A stretch of 64,000 bases of DNA from Quisquiliibacterium transsilvanicum (GTDB lineage: Bacteria > Pseudomonadota > Gammaproteobacteria > Burkholderiales > Burkholderiaceae_E), in contig NZ_JACHGB010000006.1 in the NCBI RefSeq assembly GCF_014202215.1, forward strand, positions 310,001 through 374,000, given 5' to 3'. The translations under genes and the position numbers were made by a program. Under the pieces are notes generated by a model. It was given only the letters and a program-made list of their open reading frames with translations, was not told where the DNA came from and ran no database searches. Positions 37,491-49,190 of this stretch are shown here, piece after piece (the stretch's first letter is position 1; each line of letters begins with the position of its first letter).

Positions 37491-37500
37491 AGAGACAGCG

Positions 37501-37941
37501 ATGGCACTCTGGCCGAAGATCGAATACGGGCAAGCGAATGCGCGCGTGCGCGCCGTGTACGACGACATCCGCGCCGCCCGGAACACCGACTACGTCAACG
37601 ACATCTGGAAGGTGCCGGCCAACGACCCGGCCCTGCTCGAGCGCAGCTGGTCGCAGGTGAAGGCAGTGATGGGCCCGGGCGCGCTCGATCCGCTGACCAA
37701 GGAACTGGTCTACGTGGCGGTGTCGATGACCAACGACTGCGGCTACTGCGTGGGCACCCACACCGCATCGGCCCGCGCCAAGGGCATGACCGACGCCCAG
37801 TTCGGCGAGCTGCTGGCCGTGGTCGGCCTGGCCAACCAGCTCAACAAGGTCGCCGCCGGCGTGCAGGTGGAGCTGGACGAGAAGTACCGCAGCGGAGGGA
37901 ATCCGCTCACCCCTCCAGCTTCGACCGCAGCAGCTCGTTGA
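37501..37941 (+). CDS. Carboxymuconolactone decarboxylase/AhpD-like protein
   Basis: A 146-residue CMD-fold protein with the redox motif CGYCVGTHT (CxxC plus His) used by AhpD-type alkyl hydroperoxidases. N- and C-terminal parts are alpha-helical and the length is normal for the family. It probably has peroxidase or general redox activity rather than decarboxylase activity, because the CxxC is intact. It follows pyrE by 10 bp and its 3' end overlaps gatB (convergent) by 35 bp. A GAGACAG sequence precedes the ATG. Confidence 0.85.
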   Translation: MALWPKIEYGQANARVRAVYDDIRAARNTDYVNDIWKVPANDPALLERSWSQVKAVMGPGALDPLTKELVYVAVSMTNDCGYCVGTHTASARAKGMTDAQFGELLAVVGLANQLNKVAAGVQVELDEKYRSGGNPLTPPASTAAAR

Positions 37942-39370
37942 CCTGCTGCGGGTTCGCCTTGCCCTTGCTGGCCTTCATCACCTGGCCCACCAGCGCGTTG
38001 AAGGCCTTCTCCTTGCCGGCCCGGAACTCCTCGACCGACTTCGGGTTGGCCGCGAGCACCTCGTCGACAATCTTGCCGAGCGCGCCCGCATCGCTGATCT
38101 GGCGCAGTCCACGCGACTCGATCACCTGATCGACGTCGGCCGCGCCCTCCCACAGCGCCTGCAGCACCTCCCGGGCCTGCTTGCCCGAGACCGTGCCGTC
38201 CTGGATCCGGCGCAGCAGCGCCGCCAGGCGTTCGGCCGGCACCGGACAGGCCTCGATCTCGAGGCCGTCGCGGTTCAGCGCCGCGGCCACGTCGACCATC
38301 ACCCAGTTGGCGGCGAGCTTGGCCGCGGCCTTGTCCGCGCCGGCCGGCGCGAGCGCGCGCAGCACGTCTTCGAAGTAACTCGAGACCCCGCGCGAGACCG
38401 ACAGCGTGGCGGCGTCGTAGGCGGACAGGCCGTGGTCGGCCTCGAAGCGCGCGCGCAGCGCCGATGGCAGCTCGGGCAGCGATCCGCGCACCCGCTCGAT
38501 CCACTCCGGCCCGATGACCAGCGGCGGCAGGTCGGGATCGGGGAAGTAGCGGTAGTCATGCGCGTCTTCCTTGCTGCGCATCGAGCGGGTCTCGTCGCGG
38601 TCCGGGTCGTACAGCCGTGTCTCCTGGACCACGCGCCCGCCGTCCTCGATCAGCTCGATCTGGCGGCGCACCTCGAAGTCGATCGCGCGCTCGAGGAAGC
38701 GGAAGGAATTCAGGTTCTTGACCTCGCAGCGGGTGCCGTACTCGGCCTGGCCCAACGGGCGCACCGACACGTTGGCGTCGCAGCGGAACGAGCCCTCCTG
38801 CATGTTTCCGTCGCACACGCCCAGCCACATCACCAGCCCGTGCAGCGCCTTGGCGTAGGCCACCGCCTCCTTCGCCGAGCGCATGTCGGGCTCGGTGACC
38901 ACCTCCAGCAGCGGGGTGCCGGCGCGGTTGAGGTCGATGCCGCTCATGCCGTGGAAATCCTCGTGCAGCGACTTGCCGGCATCCTCCTCGAGGTGCGCGC
39001 GCGTCAGCTGCACCGCCTTCTCGCGCAGCTGGCCGTCCTGCTCCCAGGCGATCGGCACCGTGCCGCCCGCGACCACCGGGATTTCGTACTGGCTGATCTG
39101 GTAGCCCTTGGGCAGGTCCGGATAGAAGTAGTTCTTGCGCGCGAACACCGAGCGCGGCGCGATCTGCGCGCCCACCGCCAGGCCCAGCCGGATCGCGCAC
39201 TCGACCGCCGCGCGGTTCATCGCCGGCAGCACGCCGGGCAGCGCGAGATCCACCGCGCAGGCCTGGGTGTTGGGCGCTGCGCCGAAGGCCGTGGAAGCGC
39301 CCGAGAAGATCTTCGAGCGCGTGGCGAGCTGGACGTGGGTCTCGATCCCGATGACGACTTCCCACTGCAT
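37907..39370 (-). CDS. gatB: Aspartyl/glutamyl-tRNA amidotransferase subunit B
   Basis: A 487-residue GatB, the tRNA-binding and kinase subunit of GatCAB, which converts Glu-tRNA(Gln) or Asp-tRNA(Asn) to the amide. Typical blocks are [43 protein letters not shown] and [12 protein letters not shown], with a YqeY-like C-terminal domain. ATG at 39370. It is the last gene of gatC-gatA-(lipoprotein)-gatB, transcribed away from mreB. Confidence 0.96.
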   Translation of the reverse strand: MQWEVVIGIETHVQLATRSKIFSGASTAFGAAPNTQACAVDLALPGVLPAMNRAAVECAIRLGLAVGAQIAPRSVFARKNYFYPDLPKGYQISQYEIPVVAGGTVPIAWEQDGQLREKAVQLTRAHLEEDAGKSLHEDFHGMSGIDLNRAGTPLLEVVTEPDMRSAKEAVAYAKALHGLVMWLGVCDGNMQEGSFRCDANVSVRPLGQAEYGTRCEVKNLNSFRFLERAIDFEVRRQIELIEDGGRVVQETRLYDPDRDETRSMRSKEDAHDYRYFPDPDLPPLVIGPEWIERVRGSLPELPSALRARFEADHGLSAYDAATLSVSRGVSSYFEDVLRALAPAGADKAAAKLAANWVMVDVAAALNRDGLEIEACPVPAERLAALLRRIQDGTVSGKQAREVLQALWEGAADVDQVIESRGLRQISDAGALGKIVDEVLAANPKSVEEFRAGKEKAFNALVGQVMKASKGKANPQQVNELLRSKLEG

Positions 39371-39490
39371 GTCAGGTTCCCTTTGCATCCGGGGCGCGTC
39401 GCCCCTGAAAGCCGCGCCAGCGCGGCGATCCATTTGCCAGATCCATTTGCCCGACCCGGCGGTCAGCCGGGTGCGCCTGCGCCATCGCCC

Positions 39491-39952
39491 TCAGGGCCGG
39501 GCGCAGCCGCCGGTGGCGGGGTCGAACATCACCGGCCAGGCCTTGTCGTAGATTCCCGGCGTGCAGCGCCGCTCGCAGCCGGCATGCGCCAGCGTGACGC
39601 GGCGCGGATCCTGCCAGATCATCAGCCGGCAGCTGCCGCCGTCGCGCGCAGCCAGCTCCACGTGCGGGCGCCGGCGCGTCTGCTGGAACTCCGCGAGCTC
39701 GAAGCTGCAACTGCCCTGCCGGCCCACCCAGAGCTGCCAGGACAGCGCCTGCACGAGGTTGTCCCGGACCCGCAGCACGGCCCGCTCGCGAAAACCGTCG
39801 TCCTCGGCCTGCGCGCAGCTGCCGTCGAGGTGGATGGCGCGGTCGGCGATCGGCGCGGAAGGAACGCCGGGCCGCATCACCGGCGGCAGCATCGAGCAGC
39901 CCCCGGCCCAGGCCAGCGCGAGCAGCCAGAGCCAGCGCGCCCGGCGAATCAC
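39491..39952 (-). CDS. Small lipoprotein of unknown function between gatA and gatB
   Basis: A 153-residue protein with an N-terminal signal and a lipobox (LAWAGGC, acylated Cys at about residue 19). The rest holds several cysteines (at least five more) and no motif that I recognise. The GTG start overlaps the gatA stop (GTGA), so it is translationally coupled to gatA and part of the gat operon. Codon use resembles its neighbours. It is probably lipid-anchored in the outer or inner membrane. Confidence 0.75.
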   Translation of the reverse strand: MIRRARWLWLLALAWAGGCSMLPPVMRPGVPSAPIADRAIHLDGSCAQAEDDGFRERAVLRVRDNLVQALSWQLWVGRQGSCSFELAEFQQTRRRPHVELAARDGGSCRLMIWQDPRRVTLAHAGCERRCTPGIYDKAWPVMFDPATGGCARP

Positions 39953-41420
39953 GCCGCGGCCGCCGGCGAGCGGCGCGCATGCCAGTCGGTGACCGACTGG
40001 AAGCGATGGCCGACGTTGAGCAGCCGCGCCTCGTCGAAGTAGTTGCCGATCAGCTGAAGGCCGACCGGACGGCCGCCCTCGCCGAAACCCGCGGGCACCG
40101 ACATTCCCGGCAGCCCCGCCAGCGAGGCAGGCAGCGTGTAGATGTCGGAGAGGTAGTCGCGCACCGGGTCGTCGCCATGCTCGCCGAGCTTCCAGGCCAC
40201 GGTCGGCGAGACCGGGCCGGCGATCAGGTCGACCTGGCCGAAGGCCGCGGCGAAGTCGTCTGCGATCAGGCGGCGCAGCTTCTGCGCTTTCAGGTAGTAG
40301 GCGTCGTAGTAGCCGTGCGACAGCACGTAGGCGCCGACCATGATCCGCCTGCGCACCTCGGCGCCGAAGCCTTCGGCGCGGGTCTTCTCGTACATCTCGA
40401 GCAGGTCGCCGTACTGCTGCGCGCGATGGCCGTAGCGCACGCCATCGAACCGGCTCAGGTTGCTCGAGGCCTCGGCCGGCGCGATCACGTAGTACGCGGG
40501 GATGGCGAGCTCGGTGCGCGGCAGCGAGATTTCGACCAGCCGCGCGCCCTGCTCCCGCAGCACGCCGAGCGCCGCGTCGACCGCCGCGCGCACGTCAGCG
40601 GACAGGCCCGCACCGAAGAATTCACGCGGCAGGCCGATGCGCAGGCCGTCCAGCGGGCGCTCGAGCGAGGCCGAGAAGTCCTCGTCGGGACGGTCGAGGC
40701 TGGTGGAATCGCGGGAATCGAAGCCGGCCATCGCCGACAGCAGCACTGCGCAGTCTTCGGCCGAGCGCGCCATCGCGCCGCCCTGATCGAGACTGGATGC
40801 GTAGGCGATCATCCCGTAACGCGACACCCGGCCGTAGGTCGGCTTGATTCCGGTGATGCCGCACATGGCCGCCGGCTGGCGAACCGAGCCGCCGGTGTCC
40901 GTGCCGGTGGCCAGCGGCGCAAGCCCCGCGGCCACGGCCGCCGCGGCGCCACCCGAGGAGCCGCCCGGAATGGCCGACGGGTCCCAGGGGTTGCGCGCCG
41001 GGCCGAAATGCGAACTCTCGTTGGCGGAGCCCATCGCGAACTCGTCGCAGTTGGTCTTGCCCAGGCAGACCGCGCCGGCGCGCTCGAGCCGCTCGACCAC
41101 TGCGGCGTCGAAGGGGCTGACGTAGTCGGCGAGCATCCGCGAGCCGGCGGTCGAGCGCCAGCCGCGGGTGACGAAGATGTCCTTGTGGGCCACCGGCACC
41201 CCGAGCAGGGGCCCGCGCTCGCCCGCTGCGCGTCGCCGGTCCGCCTCGCGGGCCTGCGCCAGGGTGAGATCGGGGCGCACGTCGATGAATGCGTTCAGCT
41301 CGCTGGCCGCGATCCGTTCGAGATAGGCGGCCGCCAGCGCTTCGGCGCTGGTCTCGCCGGCGTCCAGCGCCTGGCGCAGCCGGGCGAGCCCAAGTCCCGC
41401 GACGTCCATCGGTGCGACGC

Positions 41421-41424
<4 letters not shown>
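39949..41424 (-). CDS. gatA: Aspartyl/glutamyl-tRNA amidotransferase subunit A
   Basis: A 491-residue amidase-signature enzyme that releases ammonia from glutamine for GatB. The Lys-cisSer-Ser triad is visible: Lys in PVAHKDIF, the serine pair in [15 protein letters not shown] and the nucleophile in [13 protein letters not shown] at 41424 overlaps the gatC stop (ATGA). Length and sequence are typical; the gene is intact. Confidence 0.96.
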
Positions 41425-42963
<1,539 letters not shown>

Positions 42964-42998
42964 ACGTGCCCGGGCCGTCCCGGACACCCGGCTGACCG

Positions 42999-43895
42999 AT
43001 GGACCGCAGCCCCCCGTCGTTCTTCAACCAGGGCCCCTCAGCGCACGCTCGCCTCGCCTTCTTCGCCCTGCTGGCGATCGCGCTGCTGGTGACCGATGCG
43101 CGGATGGGCACGCTGGGCGCGCTGCGCCAGGGCATCGGCACCGTCCTCTACCCGCTGCAGCGGACCCTCCTCGTGCCGCGCGACCTGCTCAGGCTGACCA
43201 GCGAATACTTCGGCGACGTCGATCGCATGCGCGTCGAGAACGCCGAACTGCGGCGGATCGAGATCGCTAACGCGCGGGCGCTGCTGCAGGCCGACCACCT
43301 CGCCGCGGAGAACGCACAGCTGCGGGCCCTGCTGGGCGCGCGCGAGCGTTCCGCCATCCCCTCCGTGATGGCCGAGGTGCTCTACGACGCCCGCGATCCC
43401 TACACCCGCCGCCTGATCGTCGACCGCGGCGTCCAGCATGGGGTGCTCGCCGGCCAGCCGGTGCTCGACGCCCTCGGCGTGGCCGGCCAGGTCACCCGCG
43501 CGCTGCCACTCTCTGCCGAGGTGACGCTGCTGACCGACCGCAACGCCGCGATCCCGGTCGAGATCGCCCGGACTGCCCAGCGCTCGATCGCCTTCGCGAG
43601 CGCAACGCCCGGCCTGCTCGAACTGCGCTTCCTCAGCGTCGACAGCGACGTCCAGGAGGGCGACGCCATCGTCACCTCGGGGCTTGACGGCGTCTATCCG
43701 CCCGGGCTGCCGGTGGGCAAGGTGCTGCGCGTGGAGCCGACCGGATCGTCTGCGACGCTGTCGCGGGTGCTGGTCGCCCCGCTGTCGCGGCTCGAGCGCA
43801 ATCGGGCGCTGCTGGTGCTGCAGGTCGACCGCAGCGCACTGCCCCCGCCGCCGCCCGAGCCGGCCGCCGACGCGCGCTCGCGCAAGGGCTCCTGA
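42999..43895 (+). CDS. mreC: Rod-shape-determining protein MreC
   Basis: A 298-residue inner-membrane protein. It has one N-terminal membrane segment (FFALLAIALLVTDA), a coiled coil (MRVENAELRRIEIANARALL), and a periplasmic beta-domain (YTRRLIVDRGVQHGV, GQVTRALPLSAEVTLLTD). MreC links MreB filaments to PBP2 and RodA. The C-terminal tail is Pro-rich and charged. The start is 35 bp after mreB. Confidence 0.95.
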   Translation: MDRSPPSFFNQGPSAHARLAFFALLAIALLVTDARMGTLGALRQGIGTVLYPLQRTLLVPRDLLRLTSEYFGDVDRMRVENAELRRIEIANARALLQADHLAAENAQLRALLGARERSAIPSVMAEVLYDARDPYTRRLIVDRGVQHGVLAGQPVLDALGVAGQVTRALPLSAEVTLLTDRNAAIPVEIARTAQRSIAFASATPGLLELRFLSVDSDVQEGDAIVTSGLDGVYPPGLPVGKVLRVEPTGSSATLSRVLVAPLSRLERNRALLVLQVDRSALPPPPPEPAADARSRKGS

Positions 43896-43898
43896 GGC

Positions 43899-44414
43899 AT
43901 GCGTCCCGATCCCGAATACCTGCTGCTGCCGGCGAACCGTGCGTTCATCGCGTTCTCGCTGGTGTTCGCGTTCATCCTCGACCTGCTCCCCTGGGGCAGG
44001 ATCGCCTGGGCGCCGGACTTCCTCGCGCTGGTGCTGGTGTTCTGGAACATCCACCAGCCGCGCAAGGTCGGCATCGGCATCGCCTTCCTCTTCGGCGTGC
44101 TGATGGACGTCCACGACGCGGCGCTGCTCGGCGAGCATGCGCTGGCGTACAGCCTGCTCTCCTACGGCGCGCTCAGCATGCACCGCCGCGTCCCCTGGTT
44201 CGGCCCCTTCGGCAAGATGCTGCACGTGCTGCCGCTTTTCCTGGCCGCGCAGCTCATCGCGATCCTGGTGCGTATCCTGGTCGGCAGCGGCCTGCCGGGC
44301 TGGCCGATCCTGCTGTCGAGCTTCACGACGACGCTGCTGTGGCCAATCGCCGAACTGCTGCTGCTGGCGCCGCAGCGCCGCGCCATCGAGCGCGACGAGA
44401 ACCGCCCGCTCTGA
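43899..44414 (+). CDS. mreD: Rod-shape-determining protein MreD
   Basis: A 171-residue membrane protein with about five helices, the usual length and place for MreD (three bases after mreC). The family-like phrase FGVLMDVHDAALLGEHALAY is conserved. It is a small integral component of the elongation complex. Confidence 0.93.
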   Translation: MRPDPEYLLLPANRAFIAFSLVFAFILDLLPWGRIAWAPDFLALVLVFWNIHQPRKVGIGIAFLFGVLMDVHDAALLGEHALAYSLLSYGALSMHRRVPWFGPFGKMLHVLPLFLAAQLIAILVRILVGSGLPGWPILLSSFTTTLLWPIAELLLLAPQRRAIERDENRPL

Positions 44415-44424
44415 AGCCACGCAC

Positions 44425-46434
44425 ATGGCGAACATCGAGGTGCGCAACCCCGAGCGCGACATCCACCGGCTGCGGATCCGGCTGGGTGTCGCGTGGGTGA
44501 TCGTACTGGTTTGCTTCGGCATCCTGGGCGCACGATTCTTCTACCTGCAGGTGGTGCGCTACCCGGACTTCCACGCGCAGGCCGAGGACAACCGCATTGC
44601 GCTGGTGCCGGTGCCGCCCCGGCGCGGACTGATCTATGACCGCAACGGCGTCCTGCTCGCCGACAACGTGCCGGACTACACGCTGGAGATCTCGCCGCGC
44701 CGGGTGGCCGACGTCGAGCGCACCATCGACGACCTCGCCCAGATCCTCGAGGTCACCGCCTTCGACCGGCGGCGCTTCAAGCGGCTGCTCGCCGAGGCGC
44801 GCAACCAGGACAGCGTCCCGATCCGCACGCGGCTCAGCGACGAGGAGCTCGCGCGCTTCGCCGCGATGCGCTATCGCTTCCCCGGCGTGGAGATCCGTGC
44901 CCGGCTCTTCCGCACCTATCCGATGGGCGAAACCGCCGCCCATGTGATCGGCTACATCGGGCGCATCTCGGTCGACGACAAGCGCCGCCTCGAGGAGAGC
45001 GAACGGCTCTCCGAGTACGCGGGCAGCACGCACATGGGCAAGATCGGCGTCGAGGCCTCCTACGAGCGCCAGCTGCACGGCCGCGCCGGCTTCGAGGAGA
45101 TCGAGGTATCCGCCGGCGGCCGCACGGTCCGCTCGCTGTCGCACACGCCGCCGGTGGCCGGCGCGAACCTGATCCTCTCGCTCGACATCCGCCTGCAGCA
45201 GCTGGCCGAAGAGTGGTTCGGCGACCGCCGCGGCGCGCTGGTGGCGATCGAGCCGCGCACCGGCGACGTGATCGCGATGGTGTCCAAGCCGGTGTTCGAC
45301 CCCAACCTGTTCGTCGACGGCATCGACGTGGCGACCTGGCAGGCGCTGAACGAGGACCCGGACAACCCGCTGCTGAACCGCCCGCTGCGCGGCACCTACC
45401 CGCCGGGCTCCACCTACAAGCCCTTCATGGCGCTGGCGGCGCTGACCACCGGCGCACGCACTCCCGAGTTCACGATCAGCGATCCCGGCTACTTCCTGCT
45501 CGGCAATCACCGCTTCCGGGACTCCCGCCCCTCGGGCCACGGAACCGTGAACCTGCACAAGTCGATCGTCGTCTCCAGCGACACTTACTACTACAAGCTG
45601 GCCTACGAGATGGGCGTGGACGCGATCCACGATTTCATGGCGCCCTGGGGCTTCGGCCAGCTCACCGGGATCGACCTGGAACACGAGGCCACCGGGATCC
45701 TGCCGTCGTCGCAGTGGAAGCTCAAGCGCTACAAGAAGAAGTGGCATCCGGGCGAGACGCCGTCGGTAGGCATCGGGCAGGGCTACAACGCCTTCACGAT
45801 CCTGCAGCTCGCCCACGCAACGGCCACCCTGGCCAACGACGGCGTGGTGATGCGGCCGCACGTCGTGCGCTCGATCGAGGACCCCGTCAGCCGCGAGCGC
45901 AACCTCACCGTGCGCGCGCCCAGCCGCAGCATCGGCCTCTCCCCGGAGCACCTGGCGCTGGTCAGGTCGGCGATGGTGGAGGTCAACCGGGTGGGCACCG
46001 GGCGGATCGCCTTCCGCGGCGCCGAGTACGTGGCCGCCGGCAAGACCGGCACCTCGCAGGTGATCGGCATCCGCCAGGGCGAGCGCTACGACGCCCGGCG
46101 GATCGCCGAGCGTCATCGCGACCACTCGCTGTTCATGGCCTTCGCGCCCGCCGAGGCGCCGCGGCTCGCGCTGGCGATCATCGTCGAGAACGGCGGCTTC
46201 GGCGCGCAGGCGGCGGCGCCGATCGCCCGCAAGGTCTTCGACTACTACCTGCTCGGCAAGCTGCCCGGCGACCCGCCGGGAGCCGCCACGAGCGCCGCGA
46301 GCGCCGCGGCAACGGGTGCGAAGCCCGGCGCGGCCGCTGCCCAGCCCGAGGGCGAGAACGAACAGGATCTGCGCGACGTGCCGGAGCGCATCGGCCCCGA
46401 GCCGATCTCGCCGACGGAGGTCAACCGCCAATGA
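44425..46434 (+). CDS. mrdA: Penicillin-binding protein 2 (elongation transpeptidase)
   Basis: A 669-residue class B PBP that crosslinks lateral-wall peptidoglycan. One N-terminal membrane segment is followed by a dimerisation domain (PPRRGLIYDRNGVLLADN) and a transpeptidase domain with the three active-site motifs: STYK in PPGSTYKPFM, SSD in VVSSDTYYYK and KTGT in AGKTGTSQV. A low-complexity Ala/Gly C-terminal tail carries acidic residues. The start at 44425 is 10 bp after mreD. Confidence 0.96.
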   Translation: MANIEVRNPERDIHRLRIRLGVAWVIVLVCFGILGARFFYLQVVRYPDFHAQAEDNRIALVPVPPRRGLIYDRNGVLLADNVPDYTLEISPRRVADVERTIDDLAQILEVTAFDRRRFKRLLAEARNQDSVPIRTRLSDEELARFAAMRYRFPGVEIRARLFRTYPMGETAAHVIGYIGRISVDDKRRLEESERLSEYAGSTHMGKIGVEASYERQLHGRAGFEEIEVSAGGRTVRSLSHTPPVAGANLILSLDIRLQQLAEEWFGDRRGALVAIEPRTGDVIAMVSKPVFDPNLFVDGIDVATWQALNEDPDNPLLNRPLRGTYPPGSTYKPFMALAALTTGARTPEFTISDPGYFLLGNHRFRDSRPSGHGTVNLHKSIVVSSDTYYYKLAYEMGVDAIHDFMAPWGFGQLTGIDLEHEATGILPSSQWKLKRYKKKWHPGETPSVGIGQGYNAFTILQLAHATATLANDGVVMRPHVVRSIEDPVSRERNLTVRAPSRSIGLSPEHLALVRSAMVEVNRVGTGRIAFRGAEYVAAGKTGTSQVIGIRQGERYDARRIAERHRDHSLFMAFAPAEAPRLALAIIVENGGFGAQAAAPIARKVFDYYLLGKLPGDPPGAATSAASAAATGAKPGAAAAQPEGENEQDLRDVPERIGPEPISPTEVNRQ

Positions 46435-47540
46435 CGGACACACTGGACCTGCGCAAGCACCTGCGCGCCTGGCTGACGGCGTTCGATCCCACCCTGACCG
46501 CGGTCCTGGCAGTCATCTTCGGGCTGAGCCTGGTCGCAATGTATTCGGCCTCGCTCGGCTTCCCCGGCCGCTTCGAAGGCCATGCGCGCAACCTCGCCGT
46601 GGCCTTCGTGGTGATGTGGGTGGCGTCGAACGTGCCGCCCGGCTGGCTGATGCGCTCGGCGGTGCCGCTGTACCTGCTGGGAGTGCTGCTGCTGATCGGG
46701 GTGGCCCTGTTCGGCGACATCTCCAAGGGCGCGCGGCGCTGGCTGGACCTGGGCTTCACCCGGATCCAGCCCTCGGAAGTGCTGAAGATCGCCGCGCCGC
46801 TGATGCTGGCCTGGTACTTCGAACGGCGCGAGGGCGTGAAGCGCTGGTACGACTTCGCGATCGCCACCGCGCTGCTCGCCGTCCCCGTCGCGCTGATCCT
46901 GCGCCAGCCGGATCTCGGCACCTCGCTGCTGGTGCTGGCCGCGGGCGGCGCGGTGATCTTCCTCGCCGGGCTCAGCTGGAAGGTGATTGCATCGCTGCTG
47001 CTGGGGGCCGCAGCCGCCGCGCCGGTGCTGTGGACGCTGCTGCACGACTACCAGCGCCAGCGCGTGCTGACCCTCATCGACCCGACCAGCGACCCGCTGG
47101 GCAAGGGCTTCCACATCATCCAGTCGACGATCGCGGTGGGCTCCGGCGGGGTCTGGGGCAAGGGCTGGATGCAGGGCACGCAGACCCACCTGGAGTTCAT
47201 CCCGGAGCGCACCACCGATTTCATCTTCGCCGTCTACTCCGAGGAGTTCGGGCTGGTGGGCAACGGCGTGCTGCTGGTGCTCTACCTGCTCCTGATTTCC
47301 CGCGGAATGGTGATCTCCGCGCAGGCTTCCACCGAGTTCTCGCGCCTGCTGGCCGGCTCGCTGACGCTGATCTTCTTCACCTACGCCTTCGTCAACATGG
47401 GAATGGTGTCCGGCATCCTCCCGGTGGTCGGCGTGCCGCTGCCGATGATGTCCTACGGCGGCACGGCGCAGGTCACGCTCGCGCTGGGCGCCGGCATGCT
47501 GATGAGCATTGCCAGGCATCGGCGGCTCGTGCAGACCTGA
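46431..47540 (+). CDS. rodA: Peptidoglycan glycosyltransferase RodA
   Basis: A 369-residue SEDS protein with about ten helices, which polymerises glycan strands with PBP2. Signatures are GARRWLDLGFTRIQPSE, RQPDLGTSLLV (Asp), HLEFIPERTTDFIFAVYSEE and VGVPLPMMSYGGTAQ. The start overlaps the mrdA stop (ATGA), which keeps the two partners at matched levels. Last gene of the cell-shape operon; a strong hairpin follows about 95 bp downstream. Confidence 0.96.
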   Translation: MTDTLDLRKHLRAWLTAFDPTLTAVLAVIFGLSLVAMYSASLGFPGRFEGHARNLAVAFVVMWVASNVPPGWLMRSAVPLYLLGVLLLIGVALFGDISKGARRWLDLGFTRIQPSEVLKIAAPLMLAWYFERREGVKRWYDFAIATALLAVPVALILRQPDLGTSLLVLAAGGAVIFLAGLSWKVIASLLLGAAAAAPVLWTLLHDYQRQRVLTLIDPTSDPLGKGFHIIQSTIAVGSGGVWGKGWMQGTQTHLEFIPERTTDFIFAVYSEEFGLVGNGVLLVLYLLLISRGMVISAQASTEFSRLLAGSLTLIFFTYAFVNMGMVSGILPVVGVPLPMMSYGGTAQVTLALGAGMLMSIARHRRLVQT

Positions 47541-47633
47541 CGACGCATCGATGACTGCGCCGGGGCCGGCCCCTTCGCGGGCCCATGTAAGCCGCTCCGC
47601 GGCGGCCCGACCGAGAACGCGCTGATCACTACC

Positions 47634-47671
47634 GCCGGCTGCAGCGGTCGCAAGAGCGACCGACGGCCGGC
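47634..47671 (+). terminator. Compound hairpin downstream of rodA
   Basis: An inner perfect 7-bp stem (CGGTCGC, loop AAGA, GCGACCG) is enclosed by GCCGGC arms at 47634 and 47666. It lies just before the riboswitch-like leader and probably ends the mre/rod transcript. No T-run is present. Confidence 0.5.
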
Positions 47672-47684
47672 GGCTGCGATCCGC

Positions 47685-47812
47685 GCCTCTCGGGGAGTAG
47701 CTTCGGCGGTTCATCCGCCCGCGTCTTCGTCGTCAATCCGGGCCAACGCCCCGGCGAAGCGGCAGGCCTGCAGGCCTGCAAGCAAGACCGTCAGCAAGCA
47801 CGGTCCTTGCTT
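47685..47812 (+). promoter_or_regulatory. yybP-ykoY-type (Mn2+) riboswitch candidate in the leader of the RND operon
   Basis: This leader contains GGGGAGTAGC (47692..47701), the hallmark first loop of yybP-ykoY riboswitches. It is followed by a P2-like hairpin (GGCGG 47705..47709 with CCGCC 47715..47719), then a stem CTTCG/CGAAG (47725 and 47755) holding CGTCAA, the start of the second conserved loop. Last is a 3' stem GCAAGACCGT/ACGGTCCTTGC (47782..47791 with 47800..47810, one bulged base). Known members sense Mn2+ and control Mn exporters or related membrane proteins. The second loop departs from the commonest form (CGTCAACATACT). No T-run follows, so control would be translational. The 320-bp gap before the first gene otherwise holds only the rodA hairpin and a TTCGAA-CC-TTCGAA repeat (47831..47844). 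Confidence 0.7.
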
Positions 47813-47860
47813 CGGTGAGTCCGTGTGTGATTCGAACCTTCGAAACAACGGACTGCTTCC

Positions 47861-49186
47861 ATGCCAGTTTCTCTATCGCCCCCGGGACGGCCAGCCCGCC
47901 CCGTCGCGCACCGGTGGATGCGTGCCGCGTCCGCCTCGGTCCTGCTGCTGGCCCTTGCAGCGCCTGGCCGCGCGGAACAGCCCTCGCCGAACTCCGCCGC
48001 CGCGGCAGCGGCAGCCGGATCGGCGCGTCAGTACACGCTGACCGAGCTGATCGAGGGCGCCCGCGCGGGCAGCCCGGCGACGGCCACGAGCCGGGCGGGG
48101 GAAGACCTCGCAAGCGCCGGCATCCGGACCGCGCGCGCCCGGCCCAACCCGGAACTGTCCCTCGAGCCCGGGCGGCTGCGCGCCAGAGGCGGGGCCGACG
48201 GCGACGGCAGCAGCACGCTGCTGTCGGTCGGGCTGCCAATCGAGAACCCCTGGCTGCGGACTTCCCGGATACAGGCGGCGGAGTCTGCCGTGGATGTCGC
48301 ACGCGCGCGCACCGAAGCAGTGCAGGCAGAGCTGATCGCCGCGATCCGCATCCGATTCTTCGAGATCGTCCGGCTCGAGGAGGCGGTCGCTGCCTTCCAG
48401 GAAGATCTGCAGCTGACCGAGCAGATCCTCGAGAGGATCCGCCTGCAGGTGCGCACCGGCGAGGCGCCCCGCTTCGACCTGGTGCGTGCCGAAGGAGAGA
48501 CCGCGGTCGCCCGCAAGAACCTCGAGAATGCGCAGATGCGGCGGCTCAGCGCGAAGGCCGACCTGCGCCGGCTCACAGGCCCCTGGGTCGCGCCGGAGTT
48601 CGAGATCCGGCTCGAGCCGGCGGACCAGCGGCCTCTCGACGAGGAGGACTACCGCGGGTACGCGCAGGCGATCGAGCGCGCCAACCCGCAGATCGCGCTG
48701 GCCAGGGCCGAGCTCGAGCAGGCGCAGCGGCGGGTCGAGCGGGAACGCAACGCGGTGCTCCCGCAGGTCACGCTGCGCGCGTCTCAGGAACGCGATCCTT
48801 CGTTCACCCTGAACCGGATCGGCGCGCAGCTCACGCTGCCGCTGATCGACCGCCGGCAGGGGCCGATCGCCGAGGCGCAGGCTCAGGTCACCGTCGCACG
48901 GCGGGCGCTCGAGCAGCGCCGCCACGAAGCCTCCGCCGAACTCGACGCCGCCTGGCGCGCCTACCGGGCCGCGCTGGTGCGCGTCGAGTCACTGGAGGGC
49001 GGAATCATCGAGGGTGCCCGCGCGACGGTCGGCATCGCCGAGGCAGCGTATCGCTTCGGCGAGCGCGGAATCCTCGAGTTCCTCGACGCCCAGCGCCAGT
49101 TCCGCCTTGTTCGGAACGAACTGATCTCCGCGCGCAACGAGCTGCAGCTCGCGCGCACCGACCTCGAACGCATTGTCGGCAGATGA
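47861..49186 (+). CDS. CzcC/CusC-like outer-membrane factor of a metal RND efflux system
   Basis: A 441-residue TolC-superfamily protein with a signal peptide (ASVLLLALAAPGRAEQ) and the two repeated outer-membrane-efflux domains (ARPNPELSLEPG; RFGERGILEFLDAQRQF). It forms the trimeric exit duct for an RND pump. It is the first gene of a three-gene operon with the lipoprotein adaptor and pump (4-bp and 18-bp gaps) and lies about 50 bp downstream of a Mn-type riboswitch. ATG at 47861 has no strong ribosome site, which would fit RNA-level control of translation. Confidence 0.9.
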   Translation: MPVSLSPPGRPARPVAHRWMRAASASVLLLALAAPGRAEQPSPNSAAAAAAAGSARQYTLTELIEGARAGSPATATSRAGEDLASAGIRTARARPNPELSLEPGRLRARGGADGDGSSTLLSVGLPIENPWLRTSRIQAAESAVDVARARTEAVQAELIAAIRIRFFEIVRLEEAVAAFQEDLQLTEQILERIRLQVRTGEAPRFDLVRAEGETAVARKNLENAQMRRLSAKADLRRLTGPWVAPEFEIRLEPADQRPLDEEDYRGYAQAIERANPQIALARAELEQAQRRVERERNAVLPQVTLRASQERDPSFTLNRIGAQLTLPLIDRRQGPIAEAQAQVTVARRALEQRRHEASAELDAAWRAYRAALVRVESLEGGIIEGARATVGIAEAAYRFGERGILEFLDAQRQFRLVRNELISARNELQLARTDLERIVGR

Positions 49187-49190
49187 CAAC

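Noticed and set aside
47829-47850. A tRNA T-arm-like sequence (GATTCGAACC on plus, GGTTCGAATC on minus)
   Set aside because: The flanking bases cannot form the 5-bp T-stem, and no acceptor or anticodon arms are found around it. It is better described as a TTCGAA inverted repeat.
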